Source: Gordonia zhenghanii
GTDB lineage: Bacteria > Actinomycetota > Actinomycetes > Mycobacteriales > Mycobacteriaceae
Reading direction: 5' to 3'
Length of the DNA stretch: 64,000 nucleotides
NCBI RefSeq assembly: GCF_021738965.1
Contig: NZ_JAKKOQ010000001.1
Location: forward strand, 434,001-498,000
The translations under genes were made by a program, and so were the position numbers. Each line of letters starts with the position of its first letter. Position 1 is the first letter of the stretch. Below are positions 34,479 through 43,226 of the stretch, piece by piece. The notes beneath the pieces were generated by a model that was not told where the DNA came from, searched no databases, and worked only from the letters and a program-made list of their open reading frames with translations.

Positions 34479-35363
34479 TCAGATGTCGGCGACGACCCGG
34501 TCTCCGTACCGGTAGAAACCGTGCCCGGATTTCTTGCCGAGCCGCCCTTGTGCGACCATCCGGCGCAGCAGAGCAGGCGCTGCGTACATCGGCTCGTCGA
34601 ACTCGCTGTGCATCCGTTCGGCGATCGCAACGACGGTGTCGAGCCCGACGAGGTCGGCCAGGCGCAACGGGCCGAGCGGATGCGCGACGCCGAGCACCAT
34701 CGCGGTGTCGATGTCGTCGACGGTCGCGAAGCCGTTCTCGACCATCCGCACCGCCGACAGCAGGTACGGCATGAGGATCGCGTTGACGACGAAACCCGAG
34801 CGGTCCGACGAGCAGATCACATGCTTGCCGAGGACGTCGTGGGCGAACTCCCGCACCCGTCGCGCAACGTCGTCGTCGGTCTCCGCCGTCGTGACGAGTT
34901 CCATCAACGGCAGCGCCGGGACCGGATGGAAGAAGTGCATGCCGACCACTCGCCGGGGACGGGACGTCGCCGCGCTCAACGATCCGATCGGAATCGACGA
35001 CGTGTTCGACGCGAGGATCGTCGCCGAGCCGACTACCGCGTCCAGTCTGCCGAGGAGTTCGGTCTTGGCGACCTCGTCTTCGACGATGGCCTCGATGACG
35101 AGGTCCCGGCCGTCGAAGTCGGCGAGATCAGTGGTGAATCGAAGCCTGCTCGACACATGGTCGCGCTCGCGTCCGGTCAGCGTCCCACTGGACACCGCCT
35201 GACCGAGGGAGTCGAGGATGCGAGTCCGGCCCGCGGCCACGAGGTCGCGCGACTGCTCGTGCACGAGAACGTCGCACTGCGCGCGGGCACACACCTCGGC
35301 GATGCCTGCGCCCATCCGGCCCGCACCGACGATGCCGACTCGAGCGATGTTCTCGCCTGCCAT
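34479..35363 (-). CDS. fadB2: 3-hydroxybutyryl-CoA dehydrogenase
   Basis: A 294-residue 3-hydroxyacyl-CoA dehydrogenase. The NAD-binding motif is VGIVGAGRMGAGIAEV; catalytic Ser/His/Asn lie in SNTSSIPIGSL and GMHFFHPVPALPLMELV. The C-terminal domain has GFVVNAILMPYLLSAVRM and GKKSGHGFYRYGD. It acts in beta-oxidation or butyrate metabolism. The ATG at 35363 was chosen at the start of homology. It lies downstream of icl, as Rv0468 neighbours Rv0467. Confidence 0.92.
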   Translation of the reverse strand: MAGENIARVGIVGAGRMGAGIAEVCARAQCDVLVHEQSRDLVAAGRTRILDSLGQAVSSGTLTGRERDHVSSRLRFTTDLADFDGRDLVIEAIVEDEVAKTELLGRLDAVVGSATILASNTSSIPIGSLSAATSRPRRVVGMHFFHPVPALPLMELVTTAETDDDVARRVREFAHDVLGKHVICSSDRSGFVVNAILMPYLLSAVRMVENGFATVDDIDTAMVLGVAHPLGPLRLADLVGLDTVVAIAERMHSEFDEPMYAAPALLRRMVAQGRLGKKSGHGFYRYGDRVVADI

Positions 35364-35400
35364 GTGGAGATCCTGACGTGTGAAAGGTTGCGAATGCACA

Positions 35401-35445
35401 CGATCCCGGGTCGAGCGGAGCAGTGCCCCACCCGACCCGGGATCG
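35401..35445 (-). terminator. Strong hairpin between icl and fadB2
   Basis: CGATCCCGGGTCG (35401-35413) pairs perfectly with CGACCCGGGATCG (35433-35445), 13 bp around a 19-nt loop. It lies between the icl stop and the fadB2 start on the same strand, so it may terminate icl or limit read-through. Confidence 0.75.
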
Positions 35446-35462
35446 TCATGGCTTCAACCAGT

Positions 35463-35518
35463 TCCCAGTGAACTAGCCAATTCCTAGTGAACTAGCCATT
35501 CCTAGTGAAACTGGCCCT
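35463..35518 (-). repeat. Triplicated ~19-bp repeat across the icl stop codon
   Basis: Three tandem, slightly diverged copies of a unit like CTAGTTCACTAGGAATTGG (minus strand) run from the last codons of icl into the spacer; the first copy contains the TAG stop. Confidence 0.75.
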
Positions 35519-36794
35519 CTTCGGTCGAGCCCTTGAGAGCTGCGGTCGAGGTGTTCGGATCGACGGTGGTCGCGATCCGGTCGAAGTAGCCCGCGCCGAC
35601 CTCACGCTGGTGCTTGGTGGCAGTGTAACCGCGCTCTTCAGCAGCGAACTCGCGCTCCTGCAGCTCGACGTAGGCCGACATCTGGTTGCGGGCGTAGCCG
35701 TGGGCCAGATCGAACATCGAGTAGTTGAGGGCATGGAAGCCTGCCAGGGTGATGAACTGGAAGGTGAAGCCCATCGCGCCGAGCTCGTTCTGGAACTTGG
35801 CGATCGTGTCGTCGTCCAGGTGCTGCTTCCAGTTGAAGGAAGGCGAGCAGTTGTAGGCCAGGAGCTGGTCCGGGAACTCGGCCTTGACCGACTCGGCGAA
35901 CTTCTTGGCGAGCTCCAGGTCGGGCTTGCCGGTCTCCATCCAGATCAGGTCGGCGTACGGTGCGTAAGCCTTGGCGCGAGCGATGCAGGGCTCGATGCCG
36001 TTCTTGATGCCGTAGAAGCCCTCAGCGGTGCGGGTGCCGTCCAGGAACGGCTGATCGCGCTCGTCGACGTCCGAGGTGAGCAGCGTTGCAGCCTCGGCGT
36101 CGGTGCGGGCGATGACGACCGTCGGGGTGTCCGCGACGTCGGCGGCGAGACGCGCCGAGGTCAGGGTGCGGATGTGCTGCTGGGTCGGGATGAGCACCTT
36201 GCCGCCGAGGTGGCCGCACTTCTTCTCCGAGGCGAGCTGGTCCTCCCAGTGGGTGCCTGCGGCACCCGCTGCGATCATGGACTTCTGCAGCTCGTAGACG
36301 TTGAGGGCGCCACCGAAGCCGGCTTCGCCGTCGGCGACGATCGGGACGACCCAGTTGTCGACCGAGTCATCGCCCTCGACTGCGGCGATCTCGTCGGCGC
36401 GCAGCATCGCGTTGTTGATGCGACGCACGACGCTCGGGACCGAGTTGGCCGGGTACAGCGACTGGTCCGGGTAGGTGTGACCCGAGAGGTTCGCGTCGCC
36501 TGCGACCTGCCAGCCGGAGAGGTAGATGGCCTTCAGGCCGGCACGGACCTGCTGGACCGCCATGTTGCCGGTCAGCGCGCCGAGCGCGTTGATGTAGCTG
36601 CCGTCGCCCTTAGTGACGCCGTCCCACAGGATCTCCGCGCCGCGCTTGGCGAGGGTGTTCTGTTCGACGACCGAGCCCTGGAGCTCGACGACCTGCTCTG
36701 CGGTGTACTCGCGCTTGATGCCCTTCCAGCGGGGGTTGGTGTCCCAATCCTGCTGGATCTCGGCGGCGGTACGCGGCTTTCCGACGTTGCTCAT
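35502..36794 (-). CDS. icl: Isocitrate lyase
   Basis: A 430-residue isocitrate lyase (ICL1 type) that splits isocitrate to succinate and glyoxylate, the first step of the glyoxylate shunt for growth on fatty acids or acetate. The catalytic loop is [13 protein letters not shown] with Cys193; [27 protein letters not shown] and [10 protein letters not shown] are conserved. The ATG at 36794 gives the family N-terminus. RamB-like and GlxR-like sites lie upstream, and RamB itself is encoded at 37982. Confidence 0.95.
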   Translation of the reverse strand: MSNVGKPRTAAEIQQDWDTNPRWKGIKREYTAEQVVELQGSVVEQNTLAKRGAEILWDGVTKGDGSYINALGALTGNMAVQQVRAGLKAIYLSGWQVAGDANLSGHTYPDQSLYPANSVPSVVRRINNAMLRADEIAAVEGDDSVDNWVVPIVADGEAGFGGALNVYELQKSMIAAGAAGTHWEDQLASEKKCGHLGGKVLIPTQQHIRTLTSARLAADVADTPTVVIARTDAEAATLLTSDVDERDQPFLDGTRTAEGFYGIKNGIEPCIARAKAYAPYADLIWMETGKPDLELAKKFAESVKAEFPDQLLAYNCSPSFNWKQHLDDDTIAKFQNELGAMGFTFQFITLAGFHALNYSMFDLAHGYARNQMSAYVELQEREFAAEERGYTATKHQREVGAGYFDRIATTVDPNTSTAALKGSTEEGQFH

Positions 36795-36966
36795 AGCCTT
36801 CGCTTTCGTTAGAACTGCGACTTCGCAGTGTCTGCTTTCGGTCTTGGCGATCATCAGTTGCGAACCGACTCACACCTTGAGGCGATGCCTGACACGAGGT
36901 TGCCACAGACGAAACGTCCTGGTCCAGACCATTCCAGTGTTAAGTTCAGGCACCCTATTGTCAGAT

Positions 36967-36983
36967 TTTGCAAATCTTGCGAA
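36967..36983. promoter_or_regulatory. RamB-like binding site upstream of icl
   Basis: The palindromic core TTTGCAAA (36967-36974) and a second half-site TTGCGAA (36977-36983) match the RamB motif known from Corynebacterium (TTTGCAAA core). It lies about 175 bp before icl, the expected target of the RamB homologue at 37982. Confidence 0.55.
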
Positions 36984-37120
36984 TATAAATTGGTGCAGCA
37001 AGTCGTCCCATGCAACAAAAAAGTACGCGCGTACTGGGAAAACAGCGCGGCCGATTCCGACACACTCGCCGACCATGTCCCGCCTACTCGCCCCCGGCAT
37101 CCGCCACAACCTTACGGCAC

Positions 37121-37136
37121 TGTGATGGATATCACC
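37121..37136. promoter_or_regulatory. GlxR/CRP-like site upstream of icl
   Basis: TGTGA-TGGATA-TCACC matches the CRP-family consensus TGTGA-N6-TCACA at 9 of 10 fixed positions. GlxR controls glyoxylate genes in Corynebacterium. It lies about 330 bp before the icl start. Confidence 0.5.
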
Positions 37137-37153
37137 TACTTGCCAGTAGGGAT

Positions 37154-37903
37154 CTACCGCTGCGAAGCTCGCTCGACGGCGGACCGCACGAGTCCCGCGA
37201 AGGTCTCCTCGGTGATCGGCGGCTCGCTCCGAGCCGTTCCGGGCGCGTCGTTGGAACCCGCACCGACTTGCACGGTGAAGACGCCTGCGGGCGCCTGCAC
37301 GAGCACGTTCGCCAGATACGTGCTGCGGGACCGGACCGATCCGTCGGCCAGCGTGGTCACCGAGTCGGTGCGCAGGAGGTACGACTGCTCCACCGACTCA
37401 CGCAACGAGTCGTCGTACGGGGCGGGCAGTTCTGTCGCCGTGTTGACGATGCGCGCGCCGGCGAGGAAGCCGGTCGTCGGCGTCGACGTCACGACCCGGC
37501 AGGGACCGCTCGTGTCCCGACGATCGGCGTCGACACTGCGGCGCACCGTGCTGACGAGTTCGGTAAGCGTCCCGCCGTCCGCCTGCGCGGCGAGCAGCAC
37601 CGTGTTGTCCTCAGTCAGGTGCGGGGTGAACGCGGCGTCCGCCGTCGGCCGACACTGCTCGGGCTCGAACCCGACCTTCGCCGCCTGTTCGAGCGTCGAC
37701 CGGTTCGCGGCGATCATGTCGTCCACTTGGTACGGCACCGCGGTGAAGCCCGTGGGCAGTTGGTCGCTGGGCAGGAGACGGCCAGCGAGGGTCGTTCCGA
37801 CTCCGACGGGCTCGCCCGCACCGCATCCGGCGAGAAGAGTCGCCGCGACACCGGCGACGACTACCGCCATGATGGTGGGCGTGATGGAGGATCTGCTGCG
37901 CAC
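37154..37903 (-). CDS. Secreted lipoprotein, unknown function
   Basis: About 249 residues with a lipoprotein signal: a basic start, a hydrophobic core (TIMAVVVAGVAATLLAG) and lipobox LLAGCG. The mature part has two further Cys (EQCRPTADA, GPCRVVTS) that may pair, and resembles the sensor-like or PknH-type extracellular domains of actinobacterial lipoproteins only weakly. GTG 37903 is preferred because it gives a normal signal peptide; a TTG at 37945 would add 14 basic residues. It lies between icl and divergent ramB. Confidence 0.7.
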   Translation of the reverse strand: MRSRSSITPTIMAVVVAGVAATLLAGCGAGEPVGVGTTLAGRLLPSDQLPTGFTAVPYQVDDMIAANRSTLEQAAKVGFEPEQCRPTADAAFTPHLTEDNTVLLAAQADGGTLTELVSTVRRSVDADRRDTSGPCRVVTSTPTTGFLAGARIVNTATELPAPYDDSLRESVEQSYLLRTDSVTTLADGSVRSRSTYLANVLVQAPAGVFTVQVGAGSNDAPGTARSEPPITEETFAGLVRSAVERASQR

Positions 37904-37981
37904 GCGGTCACGGTACCGGGTGCGGGCGGCGCGAGTGGAGACCAACGGACAGGCAGGCAGACAGGTGGGAAACGTCCCGGC

Positions 37982-39406
37982 ATGAGCGGCAACAAGATGT
38001 ACGTCGGTGCACGACTACGCAGACTGCGCGCCGAACGCGGTCTCTCTCAGTTGACGATGGCGTCGACACTGGGCATCTCGGCGTCGTACCTGAATCAGAT
38101 CGAGCACGACACCCGCCCGCTCACCGCCCCGGTGCTGGCCCGGATCACCGAGATCTTCGGTATCGACATCGGCTTCTTCGATCCGCAGGACGATGTGCGC
38201 CTGGTGGCCGAACTACGGGAGGCGCTCCTGGACGAGGACCTCGACTTCGATCCCGCGGCAAGCGACGCCAACGAGGTCTCCACGATGGTCAGCTCCCACC
38301 GCGTGATCGCCGAGGCCCTCGTCGGGATGTACAGCCGGTACCGGGTGGTGTCCGAGCAGTTGGCCGCCGCGACCGCCGGACGAGGCGACCACGGTGGCCG
38401 GGGAGCGATCTCCGCACCGCATGAGGAAGTCCGCAACTTCTTCTATCAACGCCGCAACTACGTCCACGAACTCGACGAGGCCGCCGAGAACCTGACCTCA
38501 CGCATGCGGATGCACTCGGCGGATCTGCGCGCCGAGCTCACCGCGCGCCTCGAGGACGTCCACGGCGTCCGCATCGTGCGGCGCGTCGATCTCGGCGACA
38601 ACGTGCTGCACCGCTTCGACCCCGAGCGTCGGCAACTCGAGTTCTCGGCTGCTCTGGGCGCCGGTCAACGCGGATTCAAAGTGGCAGCCGAACTCGCCTA
38701 TCTGGAGTTCGACGACCTCATCACCGAACTCGTCGAGGGCGGCGGATTCTCCAGCGACGACGCGGCGGCGCTGGCCCGCCAGGGGCTGGCGAACTACTTC
38801 GCTGCGGCCGCGGTACTGCCGTACGCGCAGTTCCACGGGGCCGCCGAGGAGTTCCGCTACGACATCGAACGACTGTCGGCGTTCTACGCCGTCTCTTACG
38901 AGACCATCTGTCATCGGCTGTCGACGCTGCAGCGTCCGAACCTGCGCGGCGTCCCGTGGACGTTCGTCCGGGTCGACCGGGCAGGCAACATGTCCAAACG
39001 GCAGTCGGCGACGGGCTTCAACTTCTCCTCCAGCGGCGGCACCTGCCCGCTGTGGAACGTGTACGAGTCGTTCACCTCCCCGGGCAAGATCCTCACGCAG
39101 ATCACCGAGATGCCCGACGGCCGCGACTACTTCTGGGTGTCCCGCACCGTCGAGCGCCGCGCCGCACGGTACGGCCAACCCGGAAAGACCTTCGCGATCG
39201 GCATGGGCTGCGAACTGCGGCACGCCAACCGCGTCATCTACTCGGACGGCGTCGAGATCGGAGCCGATGCGGCGAGGACGCCGATCGGCGCGGGCTGCCG
39301 CGTCTGCGACCGTCGCAACTGTCCGCAGCGCGCATTCCCTCCCCTGGGCTCGACGCTCAACATCGACGAGCACCGCAGCACCGTCTCCCCATACACGATG
39401 TCCTGA
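37982..39406 (+). CDS. ramB: RamB-like transcriptional regulator (XRE + short-chain fatty-acyl regulator domain)
   Basis: A 474-residue regulator. The N-terminal HTH is GARLRRLRAERGLSQLTMAS, then LGISASYLNQIEHDTRPLTA. An IrrE/DUF955-like middle part (KVAAELAYLEFDDLITEL) is followed by the DUF2083/ScfR C-terminal domain with Cys-containing CPLWNVYESF and CRVCDRRNCPQRAF. It corresponds to Rv0465c, known as RamB, which regulates icl1 and acetate metabolism. The ATG directly precedes the HTH; the long open frame upstream is not coding. Confidence 0.9.
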   Translation: MSGNKMYVGARLRRLRAERGLSQLTMASTLGISASYLNQIEHDTRPLTAPVLARITEIFGIDIGFFDPQDDVRLVAELREALLDEDLDFDPAASDANEVSTMVSSHRVIAEALVGMYSRYRVVSEQLAAATAGRGDHGGRGAISAPHEEVRNFFYQRRNYVHELDEAAENLTSRMRMHSADLRAELTARLEDVHGVRIVRRVDLGDNVLHRFDPERRQLEFSAALGAGQRGFKVAAELAYLEFDDLITELVEGGGFSSDDAAALARQGLANYFAAAAVLPYAQFHGAAEEFRYDIERLSAFYAVSYETICHRLSTLQRPNLRGVPWTFVRVDRAGNMSKRQSATGFNFSSSGGTCPLWNVYESFTSPGKILTQITEMPDGRDYFWVSRTVERRAARYGQPGKTFAIGMGCELRHANRVIYSDGVEIGADAARTPIGAGCRVCDRRNCPQRAFPPLGSTLNIDEHRSTVSPYTMS

Positions 39407-39461
39407 GCGCACGATGTCCTGAGCCGGGCCCTGGAATCCGATCCTGGACTACGGTCGAGAC

Positions 39462-40007
39462 ATGAGCACACCTCGCGTCTCACCCGGAGCCTTCGGCGAC
39501 CTCGGCCCGATCAACTGGCTGGTGGTGCGGGCCATGTCGATCGCGACCGGCACCGACAACGCCCACATCTTCGCCACGCTCGGCCGCAGCAAAGGCCTGT
39601 TCCGCGGCTGGCTGCACTACTCGTCCCGCATGATGCCGTTCGGCGAACTGTCTCGGCGGGAGACGGAGATGATCATCATCCGCGTCGCCCACCGGCGTGA
39701 ATGCGAGTACGAACTCGATCACCACCGCCGCCTCGGAGCCAGGGCCGGAATCGACGACGCAGCCTTCGCCGACATCGTCGAAGGCCCGGACGCGGGATGG
39801 GGCGACCGCGAACGAACGCTGCTGCTCGCCGCCGACGAACTCGTCGCCGACCGCGACCTGTCGGACACGACGTGGGACTCGCTCCGCAGACATCTCACCG
39901 AGCGTCAGGCCGTCGCGTTCGTCCTTCTCGTCGGCCAGTACGACTCCCTCGCCACCACGATCGGCGTTCTGCGCGTGCAACGCGACGAGTTCGCGTCGAG
40001 CCGTTGA
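39462..40007 (+). CDS. Carboxymuconolactone decarboxylase/AhpD-like protein (Rv0464c-like)
   Basis: A 181-residue CMD-family protein. The core RRETEMIIIRVAHRRECEYE-LDHH contains Cys81 and His88; a second Cys of the AhpD CxxC is absent, as in many CMD-fold proteins. Activity is unknown, perhaps thiol-based peroxide defence. It follows ramB as Rv0464c neighbours Rv0465c. The stop overlaps the methyltransferase TTG start (TTGA). Confidence 0.8.
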   Translation: MSTPRVSPGAFGDLGPINWLVVRAMSIATGTDNAHIFATLGRSKGLFRGWLHYSSRMMPFGELSRRETEMIIIRVAHRRECEYELDHHRRLGARAGIDDAAFADIVEGPDAGWGDRERTLLLAADELVADRDLSDTTWDSLRRHLTERQAVAFVLLVGQYDSLATTIGVLRVQRDEFASSR

Positions 40008-40654
40008 CGGGCTTCGCCCAACGCATGATGGGCAACCCGGCGTTCTCTCTGGTCTACGAGAAGGCCTGGCGACCGCTCTTCACTCGCGGCTTCAGCCTCG
40101 GCGGGTCGGGCACCGCCGACTACGACCGAGCCCTGCGTGCCTACCTCGCCCGCCCCGGCGAACGTCACGTCCTCGACGTGGCCTGCGGTCCGGGTAACTA
40201 CAGCGACGACGCGGCACGCGGCCTCACCGGCGACGGCCGGTACATCGGCATCGACTACTCCGCGGCCATGCTCGCCCGAGCAGGCCACGACCACCGCGCC
40301 GAGCGAGTGACGTTCGTGCGCGGTGACGCCCACCGCCTGCCGTTCGCCGACGACTCCTTCGACACCGTCCTGTGTCTGGCCGCTCTCTACTTGATTCCGG
40401 ACCCGCTGCCGGTCCTCGACGAGATGGCTCGAGTGTGTGCACCCGGCGGCGAGATCATCGTCTTCGCGTCGGCGCGGAGCTCGGTCGCAACACTGCCCGG
40501 CGGGGCGCTGGCGGCCGGACTCGCCGGTCTCCGAATCTTCGACCTGCACGAGTTGGTCGACCGGCTGCGATCACTCGGGCTCGAACACCTCGAACAGACA
40601 GTCACCGGCGTCGGCCAGTACGTCCACGCCCGAACACCGAAAGTCCCGTCATGA
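40004..40654 (+). CDS. Class I SAM-dependent methyltransferase
   Basis: About 216 residues. Motif I is VLDVACGPGNYSDDAA, motif II IGIDYSAAMLA, and FVRGDAHRLPFADDSFDTVL is typical of UbiE/methyltransferase-11 enzymes. The substrate is unknown. TTG 40004 overlapping the previous stop is used; ATG 40025 is an alternative that still keeps the fold. The stop overlaps the cupin start (ATGA), so three genes are translationally coupled. Confidence 0.82.
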   Translation: MTGFAQRMMGNPAFSLVYEKAWRPLFTRGFSLGGSGTADYDRALRAYLARPGERHVLDVACGPGNYSDDAARGLTGDGRYIGIDYSAAMLARAGHDHRAERVTFVRGDAHRLPFADDSFDTVLCLAALYLIPDPLPVLDEMARVCAPGGEIIVFASARSSVATLPGGALAAGLAGLRIFDLHELVDRLRSLGLEHLEQTVTGVGQYVHARTPKVPS

Positions 40655-40980
40655 CGAACCCTGTATTCACTCACCTCACCGGTCTCGCCGATCCGAACCC
40701 CGACGGGGAAGGCGACCGGCCCGCCATCAAACGCATCAACCGCAGCGACTCGGAGACCGTCGTGCGGTTGGCGTTCCGCGCGGGCCAGGTGATGGCCGAG
40801 CATCTCGCCGCCCACCCGATCCTGGTGCTCGGACAGACCGGCGCGATCGACTTCACCGTCGACGGACACACGGTCCGTCTGGAACCCGGATCAGCGGTCC
40901 GAGTCGACGCCCGCACTCCGCATTCACTGCATGCGGAGACCGATGGGACCGTCACGTTGGTGATCGTGCACGGCAGCTAG
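40651..40980 (+). CDS. Cupin-domain protein
   Basis: A 109-residue small cupin. AFRAGQVMAEHLAAHPILVL gives part of motif 1, and GSAVRVDARTPHSLHAETDG the motif 2 His. Such stand-alone cupins may bind metal or act as sensors; the function here is unknown. It is the last gene of the coupled set with the AhpD-like and methyltransferase genes. The DNA glycosylase gene converges from the other side. Confidence 0.82.
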   Translation: MTNPVFTHLTGLADPNPDGEGDRPAIKRINRSDSETVVRLAFRAGQVMAEHLAAHPILVLGQTGAIDFTVDGHTVRLEPGSAVRVDARTPHSLHAETDGTVTLVIVHGS

Positions 40981-40992
40981 AGCTCCGGCTTC

Positions 40993-41871
40993 TTAGAACG
41001 CCCGGTAGTCCCGGGTCGACATCCGTGGACCGCGCCGCTCCGGCATACCGCTAGCCACCTCGCACAGTCGGATCACCCGGTATCGCTGACCGCGGTAGGG
41101 CTCGAGCAGTTCGAGCATGCGCCCATCGTCGATCCGCTCGCCGATCAGTGCGGTCCCCACCACCGACGGCGTGTGATAGTCGCCGACGGGAACCGCGTCC
41201 GGGTCGCCGAGCGCGCGGATCCGGGTGTGCGCGGCCGTCCACTCGCCGACACCGCGCAGCGCGGTCAGGACGTCGGCCTTCGACTCGACGTCGACGAGTG
41301 CCGCCGCCCGGACCGTCCTCATCCGGACCGGCTCGATGCCGCTTCGATGCCAGTCGGATTCGGTGATGTCGCGCCAGACCTCGCGGGGCGGCGGCACTCG
41401 CATGTCCGGCGGCACCGGTCCCGGCGCGGGCTCACCGTAACGGCCGAGCAGGTATCGCCAGCCTCGGTAGGCCTCGGTGCCGGTCACCTTCTGCTCCAGG
41501 ATGGACGCGACGAGCGCCTCCCAGACGCGACTCGTGCGACCGATGCGCAGCCCCGGAGCGCGGGCGACGAGCCGCGCGAGGACCGGGTCGTCGACGCTCA
41601 GATCCTCCGGTCGGTCGGCGGCGCCCAGCATGTCGGGCGCCCGCTCGAGGAGCCACTGCGCTCCCGCGCCCCAGGCGCGAGCCGTGATCTGTCCACCGGT
41701 GCGGGCCACCGTCACCGTGCCCGGCCCGTCCGGAGTGTGGACGGAGCGCCAGATCGAACCGTCGGGCGCGACCCGATACGCCGGGTCCCCGGCACCACGC
41801 CGATGCACTCCGAGGACGGCTGTCATCCGAGTCGCCTCGGGGCACGCCCATCGACGGTGCGCAACGGTCAC
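40993..41871 (-). CDS. DNA-3-methyladenine glycosylase-type HhH-GPD protein
   Basis: A 292-residue base-excision enzyme of the AlkA-like HhH-GPD superfamily. VWEALVASILEQKVTGTEAY is the glycosylase helix and LTALRGVGEWTAAHTRIRAL-GDPDAVPVGDYH contains the helix-hairpin-helix and catalytic Asp (probably VGDYH). The GTG at 41871 is chosen over upstream codons because the fold begins there. It is divergent from the amidohydrolase. Confidence 0.78.
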   Translation of the reverse strand: MTVAHRRWACPEATRMTAVLGVHRRGAGDPAYRVAPDGSIWRSVHTPDGPGTVTVARTGGQITARAWGAGAQWLLERAPDMLGAADRPEDLSVDDPVLARLVARAPGLRIGRTSRVWEALVASILEQKVTGTEAYRGWRYLLGRYGEPAPGPVPPDMRVPPPREVWRDITESDWHRSGIEPVRMRTVRAAALVDVESKADVLTALRGVGEWTAAHTRIRALGDPDAVPVGDYHTPSVVGTALIGERIDDGRMLELLEPYRGQRYRVIRLCEVASGMPERRGPRMSTRDYRAF

Positions 41872-41987
41872 CGTGCCATTGTGCCGGAGCGAGACCAGAG
41901 GCGTCGTCTTGCGCCAGAGGGCATCGTTTCCATGCCACATCGGTCTGAACGGTTCTATCGACGGGCGGCGAGAAACACACTTGCTGT

Positions 41988-43226
41988 GTGACGACAAAAA
42001 TTCTGCACAACGCCCGCTTGATCGACGGAACCGGCGCCGACGCCGTCCCCGACGCCGTTCTCGTGATCGATGACGGAAAGATCACCTACGCAGGGCCTTC
42101 CGCCGGAGCCCCGCAGATCGACGAGTCGACGAATCCCGTCCGCGTCGACGTCGGCGGCAACACCGTGACGCCGGGTTTCTTCGACTGCCACGTCCACTTG
42201 TCGCTTCCCGGCACCAAGGGCTCGCCCATCATGGCTGCGATGGTGCCCGAGTCGTATCGCTTCTTCGAGCTCATCGGACGCCTGAAGACGACGGTCGCCG
42301 CGGGCGTCACCACGGTCCGGGACCTGATGGGCGTCGACGTCGGGGTGCGCGACGCCGTCAAGCACGGGCTCGTCGAGGGCCCGCGCCTCCTGGTCGCCGA
42401 CAAGATGTTCAGCCAGACGGGCGGCCACGCTGACTTCCACATCCCGTCCGGGCTGGACGGCACGGGATTGATCGGCGGGGTGATCGTCGACTCCGTCGAT
42501 GAGGCACGCAAGGAGGCTCGCGCGCTGCTGCGTGAGGGCGTCGACGTCCTCAAGATCGCCTCGAGCGGCGGCGTCACTTCACCGTCCGACGATCCCGATT
42601 GGTTGGGCGCCCGCACCGAGATCGTCGCCGCGCTCGTCGAGGAGGCGCACAACTACGGCGGCCGCAAGGTCGCCGCGCACGCGATCGGTCTCGCAGGCAT
42701 CCAGGCTGCGATTCAGGGCGGAGTGCAGAGCGTCGAGCACGGCTATGCACTCACCGACGAGTTGCGGACCGAGATGGTCGAGCGCGGCCAGTTCCTCGTG
42801 CCGACGCTCATCGAGACACTCAAACCCGACACCGCGACCCCGCAGGCCGTCGCGAAGAGCAGCAAATGGCATGCACTGGCTCACGAGTCGATCCAGGCCT
42901 CCGTCGAGGCCGGAATCAAGGTCGCCGTCGGCACCGACGCCGGTCTGGTCCCCGACCACGGCGACACGCTCGGCGAACTCGGCTGCCTGGTGAAGTTCGG
43001 CGGCATGACCCCGATGCAGGCGATCGTCGCGGGCACCAAGACCTCGGCGGAGCTCTGCGATGTCGCCGAGACCCTCGGCACCCTCGAAGCCGGCAAGCTC
43101 GCCGACGTCGTCGTCGTGAAGGGCGATCCGACCACCGACATCGACTCGCTCGCCGACAAAGACAACATCCTGCTCGTACTCAAGGAGGGAAAGGCCGCCA
43201 GCAACCGCGGGGCCTACACGATCTGA
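41988..43226 (+). CDS. Metal-dependent amidohydrolase (imidazolonepropionase/prolidase-like)
   Basis: A 412-residue amidohydrolase TIM barrel. FFDCHVHLSLPG carries the first metal His pair; KIASSGGVTSP has the bridging Lys region; AHAIG, VEHGYAL and GTDAGLVPDHG give the later His and Asp ligands. Relatives include Xaa-Pro dipeptidases and carbamate or organophosphate hydrolases. The stop overlaps the next ATG (TGATG), so it is coupled to the Ntn hydrolase. Confidence 0.88.
   Translation: MTTKILHNARLIDGTGADAVPDAVLVIDDGKITYAGPSAGAPQIDESTNPVRVDVGGNTVTPGFFDCHVHLSLPGTKGSPIMAAMVPESYRFFELIGRLKTTVAAGVTTVRDLMGVDVGVRDAVKHGLVEGPRLLVADKMFSQTGGHADFHIPSGLDGTGLIGGVIVDSVDEARKEARALLREGVDVLKIASSGGVTSPSDDPDWLGARTEIVAALVEEAHNYGGRKVAAHAIGLAGIQAAIQGGVQSVEHGYALTDELRTEMVERGQFLVPTLIETLKPDTATPQAVAKSSKWHALAHESIQASVEAGIKVAVGTDAGLVPDHGDTLGELGCLVKFGGMTPMQAIVAGTKTSAELCDVAETLGTLEAGKLADVVVVKGDPTTDIDSLADKDNILLVLKEGKAASNRGAYTI

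Larger units (their letters stand above)
36795..37153. other. icl upstream regulatory region (no gene)
   Basis: A 359-bp noncoding stretch, more AT-rich than its surroundings (ATATAAATTGG, CAACAAAAAAG). It carries the RamB-like and GlxR-like sites listed separately and no credible reading frame. Confidence 0.7.

Noticed and set aside
37010..37981. 324-codon extension of the ramB frame
   Set aside because: It overlaps the lipoprotein gene antisense and the icl promoter region; HTH homology starts right after ATG 37982.
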